A DNA stretch of 64,000 nt from Massilia sp. WG5 (lineage in GTDB: Bacteria; Pseudomonadota; Gammaproteobacteria; Burkholderiales; Burkholderiaceae_D), in the NCBI RefSeq assembly GCF_001412595.2, contig NZ_CP012640.2:1798001-1862000 (forward strand). Direction: 5' to 3'. The notes beneath the pieces are model-generated. The model had not been told where the DNA came from, did not search any database, and was given only the letters and a program-made list of their open reading frames with translations. Position numbers and translations under genes: made by a program. The number at the start of each line of letters is the position of its first letter. Within the stretch, counting starts at the first letter, position 1. Shown in pieces: positions 15,984 through 23,947 of this stretch.

Positions 15984-16379
15984 ATGAGAGCGTGGACCTT
16001 GATGATGGCGGCAGGACTCTGTGCGGCCGCGCTGCAGGCGCCGACGCAGGAACTCGAGGAGCACAAGGCCGTGCAGCCGAAGCTCAGCCTGCGCCTGAGC
16101 GACGCGGTAATCGAGAAGGCGGTGCGGGAGACCCTGGCCGAACAAAAGGGCAAGCTCGGCACACCGTCGGGAAAGACGCTCAGCGGCGACGCCTACCAGA
16201 AATTCGAGCGCGCCTTCTCCGAAGCGGAAAAGCCGGACTGCCTGCATCCGGATGCGATGAAATTCCAGCCGCACAGCCTGCAGTTCAAGATCCTTGGCCA
16301 GACCTACGGCATGGGCGTCGGCGGCCTGCTTGCCCTGCCCTTCTGGGGAGCCGCCATCGTGCGCGGCAAGTGCAATTGA
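15984..16379 (+). CDS. small secreted protein, unknown function
   Basis: A 131-residue protein with a short N-terminal hydrophobic signal (MRAWTLMMAAGLCAAALQA). The mature part is a charged helical stretch (VIEKAVRETLAEQKGKLG) followed by a segment with two cysteines (DCLHPDAMK and the terminal GKC) around a hydrophobic glycine-rich stretch (TYGMGVGGLLALPFWGAA). I recognise no family. Codon use is typical for the region and it is transcribed divergently from the hydrolase. Confidence 0.65.
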   Translation: MRAWTLMMAAGLCAAALQAPTQELEEHKAVQPKLSLRLSDAVIEKAVRETLAEQKGKLGTPSGKTLSGDAYQKFERAFSEAEKPDCLHPDAMKFQPHSLQFKILGQTYGMGVGGLLALPFWGAAIVRGKCN

Positions 16380-16410
16380 GGCCGAATCAGGAATCGTGGA
16401 TAATATCGCC

Positions 16411-16662
16411 ATGAACGATACTACCCAACTCCCTCCCCTGCCCGACCACCTGTCGATCGACCCGCGTAGCCCGCATCACAACGCGGAGGTCTTCAAGCAC
16501 CCGGTCGGCATCCGTTTCAACGGTAAAGAGCGCACCGACGTCGAGGAATACTGCGTCAGCGAAGGCTGGATCAAGGTCGCGGCCGGCAAGGTCGTGGACC
16601 GCAAGGGCCGTCCGATGCTGATCAAGCTGAAGGGCACGGTCGAGCCGTATTACGCGGTTTAA
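16411..16662 (+). CDS. DUF3297 family protein
   Basis: An 83-residue protein with the compact DUF3297 pattern: DHLSIDPRSPHHN, VGIRFNGKERTDVEEYCVSEGWIKV and VDRKGRPMLIKLKGTVEPYY. The family is small, cytosolic and widespread in proteobacteria with no known role. GATAAT at 16399-16404 ends 6 nt before the ATG and there is no ribosome-binding site, pointing to a leaderless mRNA. A strong terminator follows. Confidence 0.9.
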   Translation: MNDTTQLPPLPDHLSIDPRSPHHNAEVFKHPVGIRFNGKERTDVEEYCVSEGWIKVAAGKVVDRKGRPMLIKLKGTVEPYYAV

Positions 16663-16689
16663 GCTTCTCCCCTTAGCTCATCCACAAGG

Positions 16690-16724
16690 CGGCTGCCGGA
16701 GCGATCCGGCAGCCGTTTTCTTTT
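16690..16724 (+). terminator. Rho-independent terminator after the DUF3297 gene
   Basis: An 11-bp stem (CGGCTGCCGGA / TCCGGCAGCCG) with a 4-nt loop followed by TTTTCTTTT. Confidence 0.9.
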
Positions 16725-17131
16725 CAGCGGTGCAGTTCCCCTGCCCGTTCCGGCTGGTAAATCAGTTCCAGCACGGTCAGCTTGAACAGTTCGCCGCCGG
16801 GGCGCGCCCATTCGATCGTATCGCCTTCCGCCAGGCCGATCAGGGCGCTGCCGATCGGCGACAGCACCGACACCCGGTCGCTGCCGAAGGCGATGTCCTT
16901 CGGGTAGGACAGCGTCATGCAGAAATCCTGCGCCGGGTGGTCGATCTCGAAGCGCACGGTCGAGTTCATCGTCACCACATTCGGCGGCACCTCGTCCGGA
17001 TCGACGACGTCGGCCCGGCCCAGCTCGTCCGTCAGGTGGAAATCGCGGTCGCCATGGGCCTGCGGCAGTGCGTCGAACAACGCTTCCAGGCGCTCCATGT
17101 CGAGGGAGGATACGGTGATGTTGGGTCTCAT
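16724..17131 (-). CDS. rnk: nucleoside diphosphate kinase regulator (GreA/GreB family)
   Basis: A 135-residue Rnk protein: a short N-terminal coiled coil (MERLEALFDALPQ), then a GreA/GreB C-terminal FKBP-like domain with VVTMNSTVRFEI, LSVLSPIGSALIGL-type core (VSVLSPIGSALIGLAEGD) and the conserved W-x-x-P segment EWARPGG. Rnk binds RNA polymerase and influences nucleoside triphosphate pools through Ndk. A clear AGGAG site precedes the ATG. The gene ends at the edge of the terminator of the convergent DUF3297 gene. Confidence 0.9.
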   Translation of the reverse strand: MRPNITVSSLDMERLEALFDALPQAHGDRDFHLTDELGRADVVDPDEVPPNVVTMNSTVRFEIDHPAQDFCMTLSYPKDIAFGSDRVSVLSPIGSALIGLAEGDTIEWARPGGELFKLTVLELIYQPERAGELHR

Positions 17132-17209
17132 GCTTAACTCCTGTAATGGTCAGACCAGCAAATGGCGTGGCTGACGCCGGTGGCGGCAGCCGGGTGGGTC
17201 ATTGGAATA

Positions 17210-17258
17210 GGCTCGGGGAGGAAGATGCCGCTTCGTGCGGCGCTGTCCTCACCGAGCC
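17210..17258 (-). other. long nested hairpin upstream of rnk
   Basis: Three nested stems occur in one 49-nt stretch: GGCTCGG/CCGAGCC, GAGGA/TCCTC and GCCGC/GCGGC with a TTCGT loop. It lies about 80 nt upstream of the rnk start in a 297-nt gap between rnk and gltA. No T-run follows on either strand, so it is not a standard terminator. It could be a leader structure of rnk or part of a small RNA. I see nothing else definite in this gap besides the gltA terminator. Confidence 0.4.
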
Positions 17259-17379
17259 CAGGAGAGCCAGGCGAGATCTCGCGGGTAAAATCGCGCGTGC
17301 AGCAACCGTACGCCTTCGGACAGGAAGGCGGTTCGGCGATCGGCGCGGACGGCTGGCTTGCACATGAGTCCAGTATATA

Positions 17380-17410
17380 GAAAAAAAGCGAGCCCGCAGG
17401 CTCGCTTTCT
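17380..17410 (-). terminator. Rho-independent terminator after gltA
   Basis: An 8-bp stem (AGCGAGCC / GGCTCGCT, 17388-17407) followed on the minus strand by a run of seven T, about 20 nt downstream of the gltA stop codon. Confidence 0.88.
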
Positions 17411-17428
17411 CATGAGAACAAAGCGGGA

Positions 17429-18730
17429 TCAGCGCTTGTCGATGCTCGGGACGTCGCGGCGCGGCGAACCGACGAACAGCTGGCGCGGACGGCCGATCTT
17501 CTGTTCCGGATCGGCGATCATCTCGTTCCACTGGGCGATCCAGCCCACGGTACGGGCCATCGCGAAGATACCCGTGAACAGCGAGACCGGGATGCCCAGG
17601 GCCGACTGCACGATGCCCGAGTAGAAGTCGACGTTCGGGTACAGCTTGCGCGACACGAAGTATTCGTCGTTCAGGGCGATCTTTTCCAGTTCCATCGCCA
17701 GCTTGAACAGCGGGTCGTCCTGCAGGCCCAGCTCTTCCAGCACTTCGTGGCAGGTTTCGCGCATCAGCTTGGCGCGCGGGTCGAAGTTCTTGTACACGCG
17801 GTGACCGAAGCCCATCAGCTTCACGCCCGAGTTCTTGTCCTTGACCTTCTCGATGAAGGCCGGGATGTTCTCGACGCTGCCGATTTCCTTCAGCATGTTC
17901 AGTGCGGCTTCGTTCGCGCCGCCGTGCGCCGGGCCCCACAGGCAGGCGATACCGGCAGCGATACAGGCGAACGGGTTGGCGCCCGACGAACCGGCCAGGC
18001 GGACGGTCGAGGTCGATGCGTTCTGCTCGTGGTCGGCGTGCAGGATCAGGATGCGGTCCAGGGCGCGCACCAGCACGTCGTTGACCTTGTACTCTTCGCA
18101 CGGGTTACCGAACATCATGTGCATGAAGTTCGCGCTGTACGACAGGTCGTTGCGCGGGTACATGAACGGCTGGCCGATCGAGTACTTGTACGCCATGGCG
18201 ACCAGGGTCGGCAGCTTGGCGATCAGGCGGATTGCCGAGATCTCGCGCTGCTTCGGATCGTTGATGTCCAGCGAGTCGTGGTAGAACGACGCCAGCGCGC
18301 CGACGGTACCGACCAGCACCGACATCGGGTGCGCGTCGCGGCGGAAGCCACGGAAGAAGAAGTTCATCTGCTCGTGAATCATCGTGTGACGGGTCACGGT
18401 GTTCTCGAACGTCGCCTTCTGCTCGGCGGTCGGCAGTTCGCCGTTCAGCAGCAGGTAGCAGGTTTCCAGGAAGTCGCAATTGACGGCCAGTTGCTCGATC
18501 GGGTAGCCGCGGTACAGCAGCTCGCCCTTGTCACCGTCGATGTAGGTGATGCTCGAGTTACAGGCGGCGGTCGACATGAAGCCGGGGTCGTAGGTGAACT
18601 TGCCGGTCTGGCCGTACAGCTTGCGGATGTCGATGACGTCCGGGCCGATGGTGCCCTTGTAGATCGGCATGTCGACCGACGGGCTGCCGTCCGAGAACGA
18701 CAGGGTGGCTTTGGTTTCAGAGGTATTCAT
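17429..18730 (-). CDS. gltA: citrate synthase (type II)
   Basis: Condenses oxaloacetate and acetyl-CoA to citrate in the TCA cycle. The 433-residue translation has the catalytic segments [24 protein letters not shown] and [15 protein letters not shown] with its Asp. The N-terminal extension with [21 protein letters not shown] is typical of hexameric, NADH-regulated proteobacterial enzymes. ATG 18730 is preceded by GGAAG; the longer in-frame start at 18775 is not needed. Last gene of the sdh operon: sdhC-sdhD-sdhA-sdhB-sdhE-gltA. Confidence 0.98.
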   Translation of the reverse strand: MNTSETKATLSFSDGSPSVDMPIYKGTIGPDVIDIRKLYGQTGKFTYDPGFMSTAACNSSITYIDGDKGELLYRGYPIEQLAVNCDFLETCYLLLNGELPTAEQKATFENTVTRHTMIHEQMNFFFRGFRRDAHPMSVLVGTVGALASFYHDSLDINDPKQREISAIRLIAKLPTLVAMAYKYSIGQPFMYPRNDLSYSANFMHMMFGNPCEEYKVNDVLVRALDRILILHADHEQNASTSTVRLAGSSGANPFACIAAGIACLWGPAHGGANEAALNMLKEIGSVENIPAFIEKVKDKNSGVKLMGFGHRVYKNFDPRAKLMRETCHEVLEELGLQDDPLFKLAMELEKIALNDEYFVSRKLYPNVDFYSGIVQSALGIPVSLFTGIFAMARTVGWIAQWNEMIADPEQKIGRPRQLFVGSPRRDVPSIDKR

Positions 18731-18783
18731 GACACTTCCTTCTGTGGGAGGTGATATACAAAAAAACGAAAACAAAGGTTTCG

Positions 18784-19050
18784 TTACGCTTGCCGCAGGC
18801 GCGCCACCAAAGCACGCACATGCGGCAGGTCGACCTCGCCCTCGGGCTCGGCGCGTCCCAGCAGCAGGTCCATCAGCGGATTGTCCGCCAGGTCCAGCAA
18901 ACGGGTCAGCGCATCGACTTCTTCGTCCGTCAATTCCTCTTCGTGCGCATCCAGGAAGCGCGTGAGGATCAGGTCGTTTTCGAGCAGGCCCCGGCGGGCG
19001 CGCCAGCGCAGGCGGGCGCGGTTGGCGGGGTCGGATTGATGCGTTTTCAC
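18784..19050 (-). CDS. sdhE: succinate dehydrogenase flavinylation factor SdhE
   Basis: An 88-residue helical protein of the SdhE/SDH5 family that promotes covalent FAD attachment to SdhA. The conserved RGxxE motif is present as RRGLLEND, along with the [20 protein letters not shown] region. Its place between sdhB and gltA is the classic arrangement in beta- and gammaproteobacteria. Confidence 0.95.
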   Translation of the reverse strand: MKTHQSDPANRARLRWRARRGLLENDLILTRFLDAHEEELTDEEVDALTRLLDLADNPLMDLLLGRAEPEGEVDLPHVRALVARLRQA

Positions 19051-19233
19051 ACTAGAGTCCGTTGTTCGGTCAACACTATACTCCGGCTGCCGCTTAGCGG
19101 CAGTACGGTAGTTTTACTGTATTTATGGAAACAAGTTAGGCGCATTTCGCCGGAAATATACCTGTTCCGGCCCAATTGCGCCGTTTCGCACAATGGAGCA
19201 CCGCCCCGACAAGCGGGGCGGTCTGCGATCGCC

Positions 19234-19944
19234 TTAGATCGCGCGGCGAACCAGCAATTCCTTGATCTTGCCGATCGCCTTGTTCGGATTCAGGCCCTTC
19301 GGGCACACGTCCGTGCAATTCATGATCGAGTGGCAGCGGAACAGGCGGTACGGGTCTTCCAGGTTGTCCAGGCGCTCGTTGGTCGCTTCGTCGCGCGAGT
19401 CGGCGATGAAGCGGTAGGCCTGCAGCAGGCCGGCCGGGCCGACGAACTTGTCCGGGTTCCACCAGAACGACGGGCAGGAGGTCGAGCAGCAGGCGCACAG
19501 GATGCACTCGTACACGCCGTCCAGCTCTTCGCGCTCTTCCGGCGACTGCAGACGCTCCTTCTCCGGCGGGATCGAGTCGTTGATCAGGAACGGCTTGATC
19601 GAGTGGTACTGCTTGAAGAAGTTGGTCATGTCGACGATCAGGTCGCGCACCACCGGCAGGCCCGGCAGCGGACGCAGCACGATCGGCTGGGTCAGCTCGT
19701 TCAGGTTGGTGGTGCAGGCCAGGCCGTTCTTGCCGTTGATGTTCATGGCGTCCGAACCGCACACGCCTTCGCGGCAGGAGCGGCGCAGGGCCAGCGAGTC
19801 GTCGACGTCGGCCTTGATGCGCTGCAGTGCGTCGAGCAGCATCTTGTCGGTGTCTTTCAGCTCGACGGTGACGTCTTGCATATAGGGCTTCGAATCCTTG
19901 TCCGGATCGTAGCGGTAGATCTTCAGTTGGACAGTGCGTGCCAT
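19234..19944 (-). CDS. sdhB: succinate dehydrogenase iron-sulfur subunit
   Basis: Complex II subunit carrying electrons from FAD to quinone. The N-terminal ferredoxin domain has the [2Fe-2S] ligands in SCREGVCGSDAM and GLACTT; the C-terminal domain binds [4Fe-4S] and [3Fe-4S] through CILCACCSTSCPSFWW and CHSIMNCTDVCPKGLNP. 236 residues, as usual. ATG 19944 lies 18 nt after a 117-nt structured element that separates it from sdhA and may control its translation or stabilise the transcript. Confidence 0.98.
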   Translation of the reverse strand: MARTVQLKIYRYDPDKDSKPYMQDVTVELKDTDKMLLDALQRIKADVDDSLALRRSCREGVCGSDAMNINGKNGLACTTNLNELTQPIVLRPLPGLPVVRDLIVDMTNFFKQYHSIKPFLINDSIPPEKERLQSPEEREELDGVYECILCACCSTSCPSFWWNPDKFVGPAGLLQAYRFIADSRDEATNERLDNLEDPYRLFRCHSIMNCTDVCPKGLNPNKAIGKIKELLVRRAI

Positions 19945-19962
19945 TGTTTTTACCTTTGGTTG

Positions 19963-20079
19963 GGACCTCGCAAACCCTGCTGCGCGTTGCAATGTCGCCC
20001 TGCGATGCTCGCCGTACCTTAAGTACGGCTGCGCTTCTCGGACAACATTGCTGCCGCTCGCGACGGTTTTTCCAGGTCC
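19963..20079 (-). repeat. 117-nt structured element, copy 1 (sdhA-sdhB intergenic)
   Basis: Read on the minus strand this sequence aligns without gaps to 26556-26672 (94 of 117 identical by hand count). It folds into a long hairpin: outer GGACCT/AGGTCC, a middle 11-bp stem (CAATGTTGTCC with GGGCGACATTG, one G-T pair or more) and a terminal CCGTAC/GTACGG stem. Stem differences between the copies are largely compensatory, while GCGAGCGGCAGC and GAGAAGCGCAGCCGTACTT are unchanged. It ends 18 nt before the sdhB ATG. Candidate cis-regulatory RNA or palindromic repeat. Confidence 0.8.
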
Positions 20080-20093
20080 TTTAGCTATGTTTG

Positions 20094-21872
20094 TTAGAAC
20101 GTGCGTGGCTTCGGTTTGAAGGTGTCGACCGTCAGCGGCTTGGTAATGACCGGCTTGTAATCCAGGCGGTTACCTTCCGAGAAGAACAGCGAGTGCTTCA
20201 TCCAGTTGTCGTCGTCGCGGTTCGGGAAATCGCTGTGGGCGTGGGCGCCGCGCGATTCCTTGCGCGCCGCGGCCGAGACGATGGTCGCCTTCGCCACTTC
20301 GATCAGGTTGTCCAGTTCGATCGCTTCGATGCGCGCGGTGTTGAACACCTTCGACTTGTCCTTGAACGAGACGTGCTTGCGGCGCTCGTCCAGCTTCATG
20401 ATCTCGCGCACGCCTTCGTCCATCAGGGCCTGGGTACGGAACACGCCGCAGAACTTCTGCATGGTGGCGCGGATGTCGTTGGCCACGTTCTGCACCTTCT
20501 CGCCGCCGGTCGAGTTTTCGAGGCGGTTCAGGCGGTCCAGCGCGTAGTCGGCGAAGTCCTTCGGCAGCGCGCGGTTGCCCTGCGCCTTCAGGTTCTGGCC
20601 GACGATGTGGTTGCCGGCCGCGCGGCCGAACACCACCAGGTCGAGCAGCGAGTTGGTGCCCAGGCGGTTGGCGCCGTGCACCGAGACGCAGGAGCACTCG
20701 CCGATCGCGTACAGGCCGTTGACGATCTTCTGGCCGCCGGTGCCGTCCGGCGCGATGACCTGGCCGTGGATGTTGGTCGGGATGCCGCCCATCTGGTAGT
20801 GGATGGTCGGGACCACCGGGATCGGTTCCTTGGTCGCATCGACGTTGGCGAACTTGTGGCCGATTTCCAGGATCGACGGCAGGCGCTTGCGGATGGTGTC
20901 CGCGCCGATGTGGCGCAGGTCCAGCAGCACGTGGTCCTTGTTCGGGCCGACGCCGCGGCCTTCCTTGATCTCCTGGTCCATCGAGCGCGAGACGAAGTCG
21001 CGCGGCGCCAAGTCCTTCAGGGTCGGCGCGTAGCGCTCCATGAAGCGTTCGCCGTTCGAGTTGATCAGGATACCGCCCTCGCCGCGCACGCCCTCGGTGA
21101 TCAGGACGCCCGCGCCGGCCACGCCGGTCGGGTGGAACTGCCAGAACTCCATGTCTTCCAGGGGCAGGCCGGCGCGTGCCGCCATGCCCAGGCCGTCACC
21201 GGTGTTGATGAAGGCGTTGGTCGACGCGGCGAAGATACGGCCGGCGCCGCCGGTGGCGAACACAGTGGTCTTCGCCTGCAGCATCATCACGTCGCCGGTT
21301 TCCATTTCCAGCGCCATCACGCCCAGCACGTCGCCGTCCTGGTTGCGGACCAGGTCCAGCGCCTGCCACTCGACGAAGAAGTGGGTGCGCGAACGGACGT
21401 TACGCTGGTACAGGGTGTGCAGCAGCGCGTGGCCGGTACGGTCGGCGGCCGCGCAGGCGCGCTGCACCGGCTTCTCGCCGAAGTTGGCGGTGTGGCCGCC
21501 GAACGGACGCTGGTAAATCGTGCCGTCCGGATTGCGGTCGAAAGGCATGCCGAAGTGTTCGAGTTCGTACACGACCTTCGGCGCCTCGCGGCACATGAAT
21601 TCGATCGCGTCCTGGTCGCCCAGGTAGTCCGAGCCCTTGACGGTGTCGAACATGTGCCAGTACCAGTCGTCTTCGCTCATGTTGCCCAGCGAAGCACCGA
21701 TGCCGCCCTGGGCAGCCACGGTGTGCGAGCGGGTCGGGAAGACTTTCGACAGCACGGCGACGTTCAGGCCGGCTTCCGACAGTTGCAGCGCGGCGCGCAG
21801 GCCGGAACCGCCGGCGCCGACGATCACCACGTCGAAGTGGCGGGTAGGGATTGAAGAATTGAATGCTGCCAC
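20094..21872 (-). CDS. sdhA: succinate dehydrogenase flavoprotein subunit
   Basis: Catalytic subunit of complex II oxidising succinate to fumarate. The FAD-binding GAGGSGLRAA lies at the N-terminus, the flavinylation motif SHTVAAQGG supplies His, and the active-site segments HPTGVAGAG, GEGG and the late Arg in CVSVHGANRLGTNSLLD are present. Length 592 residues matches the family. The GTG at 21872 (V-A-A-F-N-S-S) is the start that fits; it lies 3 nt after the sdhD stop. Confidence 0.98.
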   Translation of the reverse strand: MAAFNSSIPTRHFDVVIVGAGGSGLRAALQLSEAGLNVAVLSKVFPTRSHTVAAQGGIGASLGNMSEDDWYWHMFDTVKGSDYLGDQDAIEFMCREAPKVVYELEHFGMPFDRNPDGTIYQRPFGGHTANFGEKPVQRACAAADRTGHALLHTLYQRNVRSRTHFFVEWQALDLVRNQDGDVLGVMALEMETGDVMMLQAKTTVFATGGAGRIFAASTNAFINTGDGLGMAARAGLPLEDMEFWQFHPTGVAGAGVLITEGVRGEGGILINSNGERFMERYAPTLKDLAPRDFVSRSMDQEIKEGRGVGPNKDHVLLDLRHIGADTIRKRLPSILEIGHKFANVDATKEPIPVVPTIHYQMGGIPTNIHGQVIAPDGTGGQKIVNGLYAIGECSCVSVHGANRLGTNSLLDLVVFGRAAGNHIVGQNLKAQGNRALPKDFADYALDRLNRLENSTGGEKVQNVANDIRATMQKFCGVFRTQALMDEGVREIMKLDERRKHVSFKDKSKVFNTARIEAIELDNLIEVAKATIVSAAARKESRGAHAHSDFPNRDDDNWMKHSLFFSEGNRLDYKPVITKPLTVDTFKPKPRTF

Positions 21873-21874
21873 GA

Positions 21875-22252
21875 TTAAACGCTCCAGAGAATTTGCACAG
21901 TCCAGGCGGCGCAGCCGAGCAGCCACAGCATCGTCAGGGTCTGCAGGGTCAGGCGGATGCCGACCGGTTTGATGTAGTCCATCCAGATATCACGGATGCC
22001 GACCCAGACGTGGTAGAACAGGCCGAAGAAGGTGACCATCGTGAAGAGCTTGAACCACTGGCGCGAGAACAGCCCGGCCCAGCCTTCATAGCTGAAATTC
22101 TGGCCGGTCAGGAAGGAGACCAGCAGGACGATGGTGAAGACCGCCATCAGGATCGCGGTCAGGCGCTGGGCGAGCCAGTCGCGCATGCCGTAGTGGGCGC
22201 CGACGACCAGGCGGCGCTGTCCGATATTCTTTTTAGTGTTGGTGGATTGCAT
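21875..22252 (-). CDS. sdhD: succinate dehydrogenase membrane anchor subunit
   Basis: A 125-residue hydrophobic protein with three predicted transmembrane helices (about 28-48, 65-85, 98-120). The segment GAHYGMRDWLAQRLTAI and the YHVWVGIRDIWMDYIK helix (with the heme-region His) match SdhD. Together with SdhC it binds heme b and the quinone. Located between sdhC and sdhA with gaps of 3 nt, so tightly co-transcribed. Confidence 0.96.
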   Translation of the reverse strand: MQSTNTKKNIGQRRLVVGAHYGMRDWLAQRLTAILMAVFTIVLLVSFLTGQNFSYEGWAGLFSRQWFKLFTMVTFFGLFYHVWVGIRDIWMDYIKPVGIRLTLQTLTMLWLLGCAAWTVQILWSV

Positions 22253-22255
22253 GAT

Positions 22256-22687
22256 TTAAAACACTCCGAACAGTTTGAGGGCAACCAGCACGGTCAGCGC
22301 CAGGCTGATGACCAGCACCCAGCGCGCGGTCTTTTGCGACGCGTCCTTGTCCAGGGCAATGTGGTTGTCCATGAACAGGTGGCGCACGCCGGCGCAGAAG
22401 TGGTGCAGGTAGGCCCACGACAGGCCCAGGATGATGATCTTGGTGAACGGGTGGCCGACAACGCCGGCGAAGTGCGCGAACGAGATTTCCGAGCGCAGGC
22501 TTTCCTGGAGCAACCAGAGCAGGAACGGCAGGAACAGGAACAGACCGGCGCCGCTGACGCGGTGCAGGATCGAGACGATCGCCGACGGCGGCTGTTTGTA
22601 GTAACCGCGGTACGTGATATCGCCAAAGTCGACATTACGGATCACGGGTCGGCCCTTCTTTTGAGCCTCTCTCACGGCTTCGGACAT
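22256..22687 (-). CDS. sdhC: succinate dehydrogenase cytochrome b556 subunit
   Basis: A 143-residue three-helix membrane subunit. SAIVSILHRVSGAGLFL is the conserved quinone-site helix (Ser/Arg) and LHHFCAGVRHLFMD carries the heme-ligand His. First gene of the sdh operon; the 187-nt gap upstream should hold its promoter, but I see no convincing -35/-10 pair or operator there. Confidence 0.97.
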   Translation of the reverse strand: MSEAVREAQKKGRPVIRNVDFGDITYRGYYKQPPSAIVSILHRVSGAGLFLFLPFLLWLLQESLRSEISFAHFAGVVGHPFTKIIILGLSWAYLHHFCAGVRHLFMDNHIALDKDASQKTARWVLVISLALTVLVALKLFGVF

Positions 22688-22874
22688 TGCAACACCTCCC
22701 TCAAATACTGACTAAATTTATCCAACCCAAATTCATCGATTTTGTGACCTGCGCGGATCCGTTTCCGGACGCCGGGGAACGCCGGCCGGGCTTCGCCAAC
22801 GCTTTCCCAAAATCAATCCATTTTACTCGCTCGAGGCGATTCCTGCACCAGCATAGATCTAGCACAAAAACTTA

Positions 22875-23714
22875 TCAGGACAATTCATTCTGGTAATGGT
22901 GCGAGGTGGTCAGATACAGACCACGGCGCAGTTCCACTGCCTTGTCTCCATACGTAAACGAAATCCGGTCGGCGCACAGCAGCGGCGTGCCCTCCGGCAC
23001 TTTCAGGTACTCGGCCGCGCCGGCATCGGCCACCACCGCGCGGATCTTTTCCGTCGCGCGGATCATGCGGGTGCCGAACTCGGATTCGAACAGGCCGTAC
23101 ATCGCGCCCTTGTATTCCGCCAGGCGCTCGGCCGTCAGGCCCTTGAACAGCTGTCCCGGCAGCCACAGCTCTTCGAGGATCGTCGGCGCGCCGTCGAAGG
23201 ACATGGTGCGCTTGATATAGACGACCGCGTCGCCCGACTTCAGGTCGAGCAGGCGCGCCACCTCGGCCGGCGCACGGATGCGCTTGACTTCGAGGTAGTG
23301 GTGATCGGCAGGATGGGGAACGCCCTCGTCGGGCATCAGCTTCAGGAAGCGGAAGTGGGCGCGCGCCTCGTTGTGGCTGGCCACGAAGGTGCCCTTGCCC
23401 TGGCGCCGCACCACCAGGTGCTCGGCCGCGAGTTCGTCGATCGCCTTGCGCACCGTGCCCTGGCTGACCTTGTAGCGGCCGGCCAGCTCGACTTCACTGG
23501 GGATGAGTTCGCCCGGCTTCCACTCGCCGGACTGCAGGCTCTGGGTGATCAGGGCCTTGATCTGCTGGTACAGCGGAGAAAACGTGGGAGACGTGCTCGT
23601 CGGGGACATGCCCGTTCCGGAGGCGCCTCCGGCACTGCCCGCATTGTTGTTGCCTGCGGCGCCATTGCTGTTCGGATTGGACGGGACCTGATTCATAGCC
23701 TGCGATTTTTTCAC
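22875..23714 (-). CDS. GntR/HutC-family transcriptional regulator
   Basis: A 279-residue regulator. The first 45 residues are a low-complexity Asn/Gly/Ser linker. A GntR winged helix follows (about 45-115: IPSEVELAGRYKVSQGTVRKAIDELAAEHLVVRRQGKGTF in pieces), then a UTRA effector domain (about 120-275) ending in RRGLYLTTSHHYQNELS. Its position between sdhC and divergent mdh, conserved in Burkholderiales as far as I recall, suggests control of TCA genes. A GAGAGGG site precedes the GTG start; ATG 23696 is an alternative. A perfect palindrome overlaps its promoter region. Confidence 0.9.
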   Translation of the reverse strand: MKKSQAMNQVPSNPNSNGAAGNNNAGSAGGASGTGMSPTSTSPTFSPLYQQIKALITQSLQSGEWKPGELIPSEVELAGRYKVSQGTVRKAIDELAAEHLVVRRQGKGTFVASHNEARAHFRFLKLMPDEGVPHPADHHYLEVKRIRAPAEVARLLDLKSGDAVVYIKRTMSFDGAPTILEELWLPGQLFKGLTAERLAEYKGAMYGLFESEFGTRMIRATEKIRAVVADAGAAEYLKVPEGTPLLCADRISFTYGDKAVELRRGLYLTTSHHYQNELS

Positions 23715-23755
23715 AAATCCCTCTCTGCGTCCAGTGGGCGGAGCGTAAGATTATC

Positions 23756-23771
23756 TGTCTTATATAAGACA
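23756..23771. promoter_or_regulatory. perfect 16-bp palindrome, candidate GntR operator
   Basis: TGTCTTATATAAGACA, fully symmetric, has the GT-N-TA-N-AC type core of many GntR-family operators. On the minus strand a GATAAT -10 (23755-23750) for the gntR gene abuts it, 42 nt upstream of the GTG; on the plus strand it lies just before the putative mdh -35. Autoregulation is the simplest reading. Confidence 0.6.
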
Positions 23772-23782
23772 TATGATATGAA

Positions 23783-23810
23783 TTGACAGATGGAATATTG
23801 GAGGTCTAAA
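23783..23810 (+). promoter_or_regulatory. candidate mdh promoter
   Basis: Consensus -35 TTGACA (23783-23788) and a -10-like TCTAAA (23805-23810) spaced by 16 bp, reading toward mdh and leaving a leader of about 130 nt. The 16-bp palindrome is 12 bp upstream. Confidence 0.45.
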
Positions 23811-23947
23811 CTCGCGGTCGACTAAGCGCCCGAAGCTGGATGCGCTTTTGGTATGATTGCAGTTTCTCGAACTGGCGTATCCTCGGCGTCGCTTGCGAGG
23901 TCGTCCGCGAGGTCGACCGTATTCTTTCCCACTTTTGGAGATTCATC

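Noticed and set aside
19200..19222. Hairpin ACCGCCCCG/CGGGGCGGT downstream of sdhB as a terminator
   Set aside because: No T-run follows on the minus strand and sdhE-gltA continue in the same direction; it may only modulate transcript processing.
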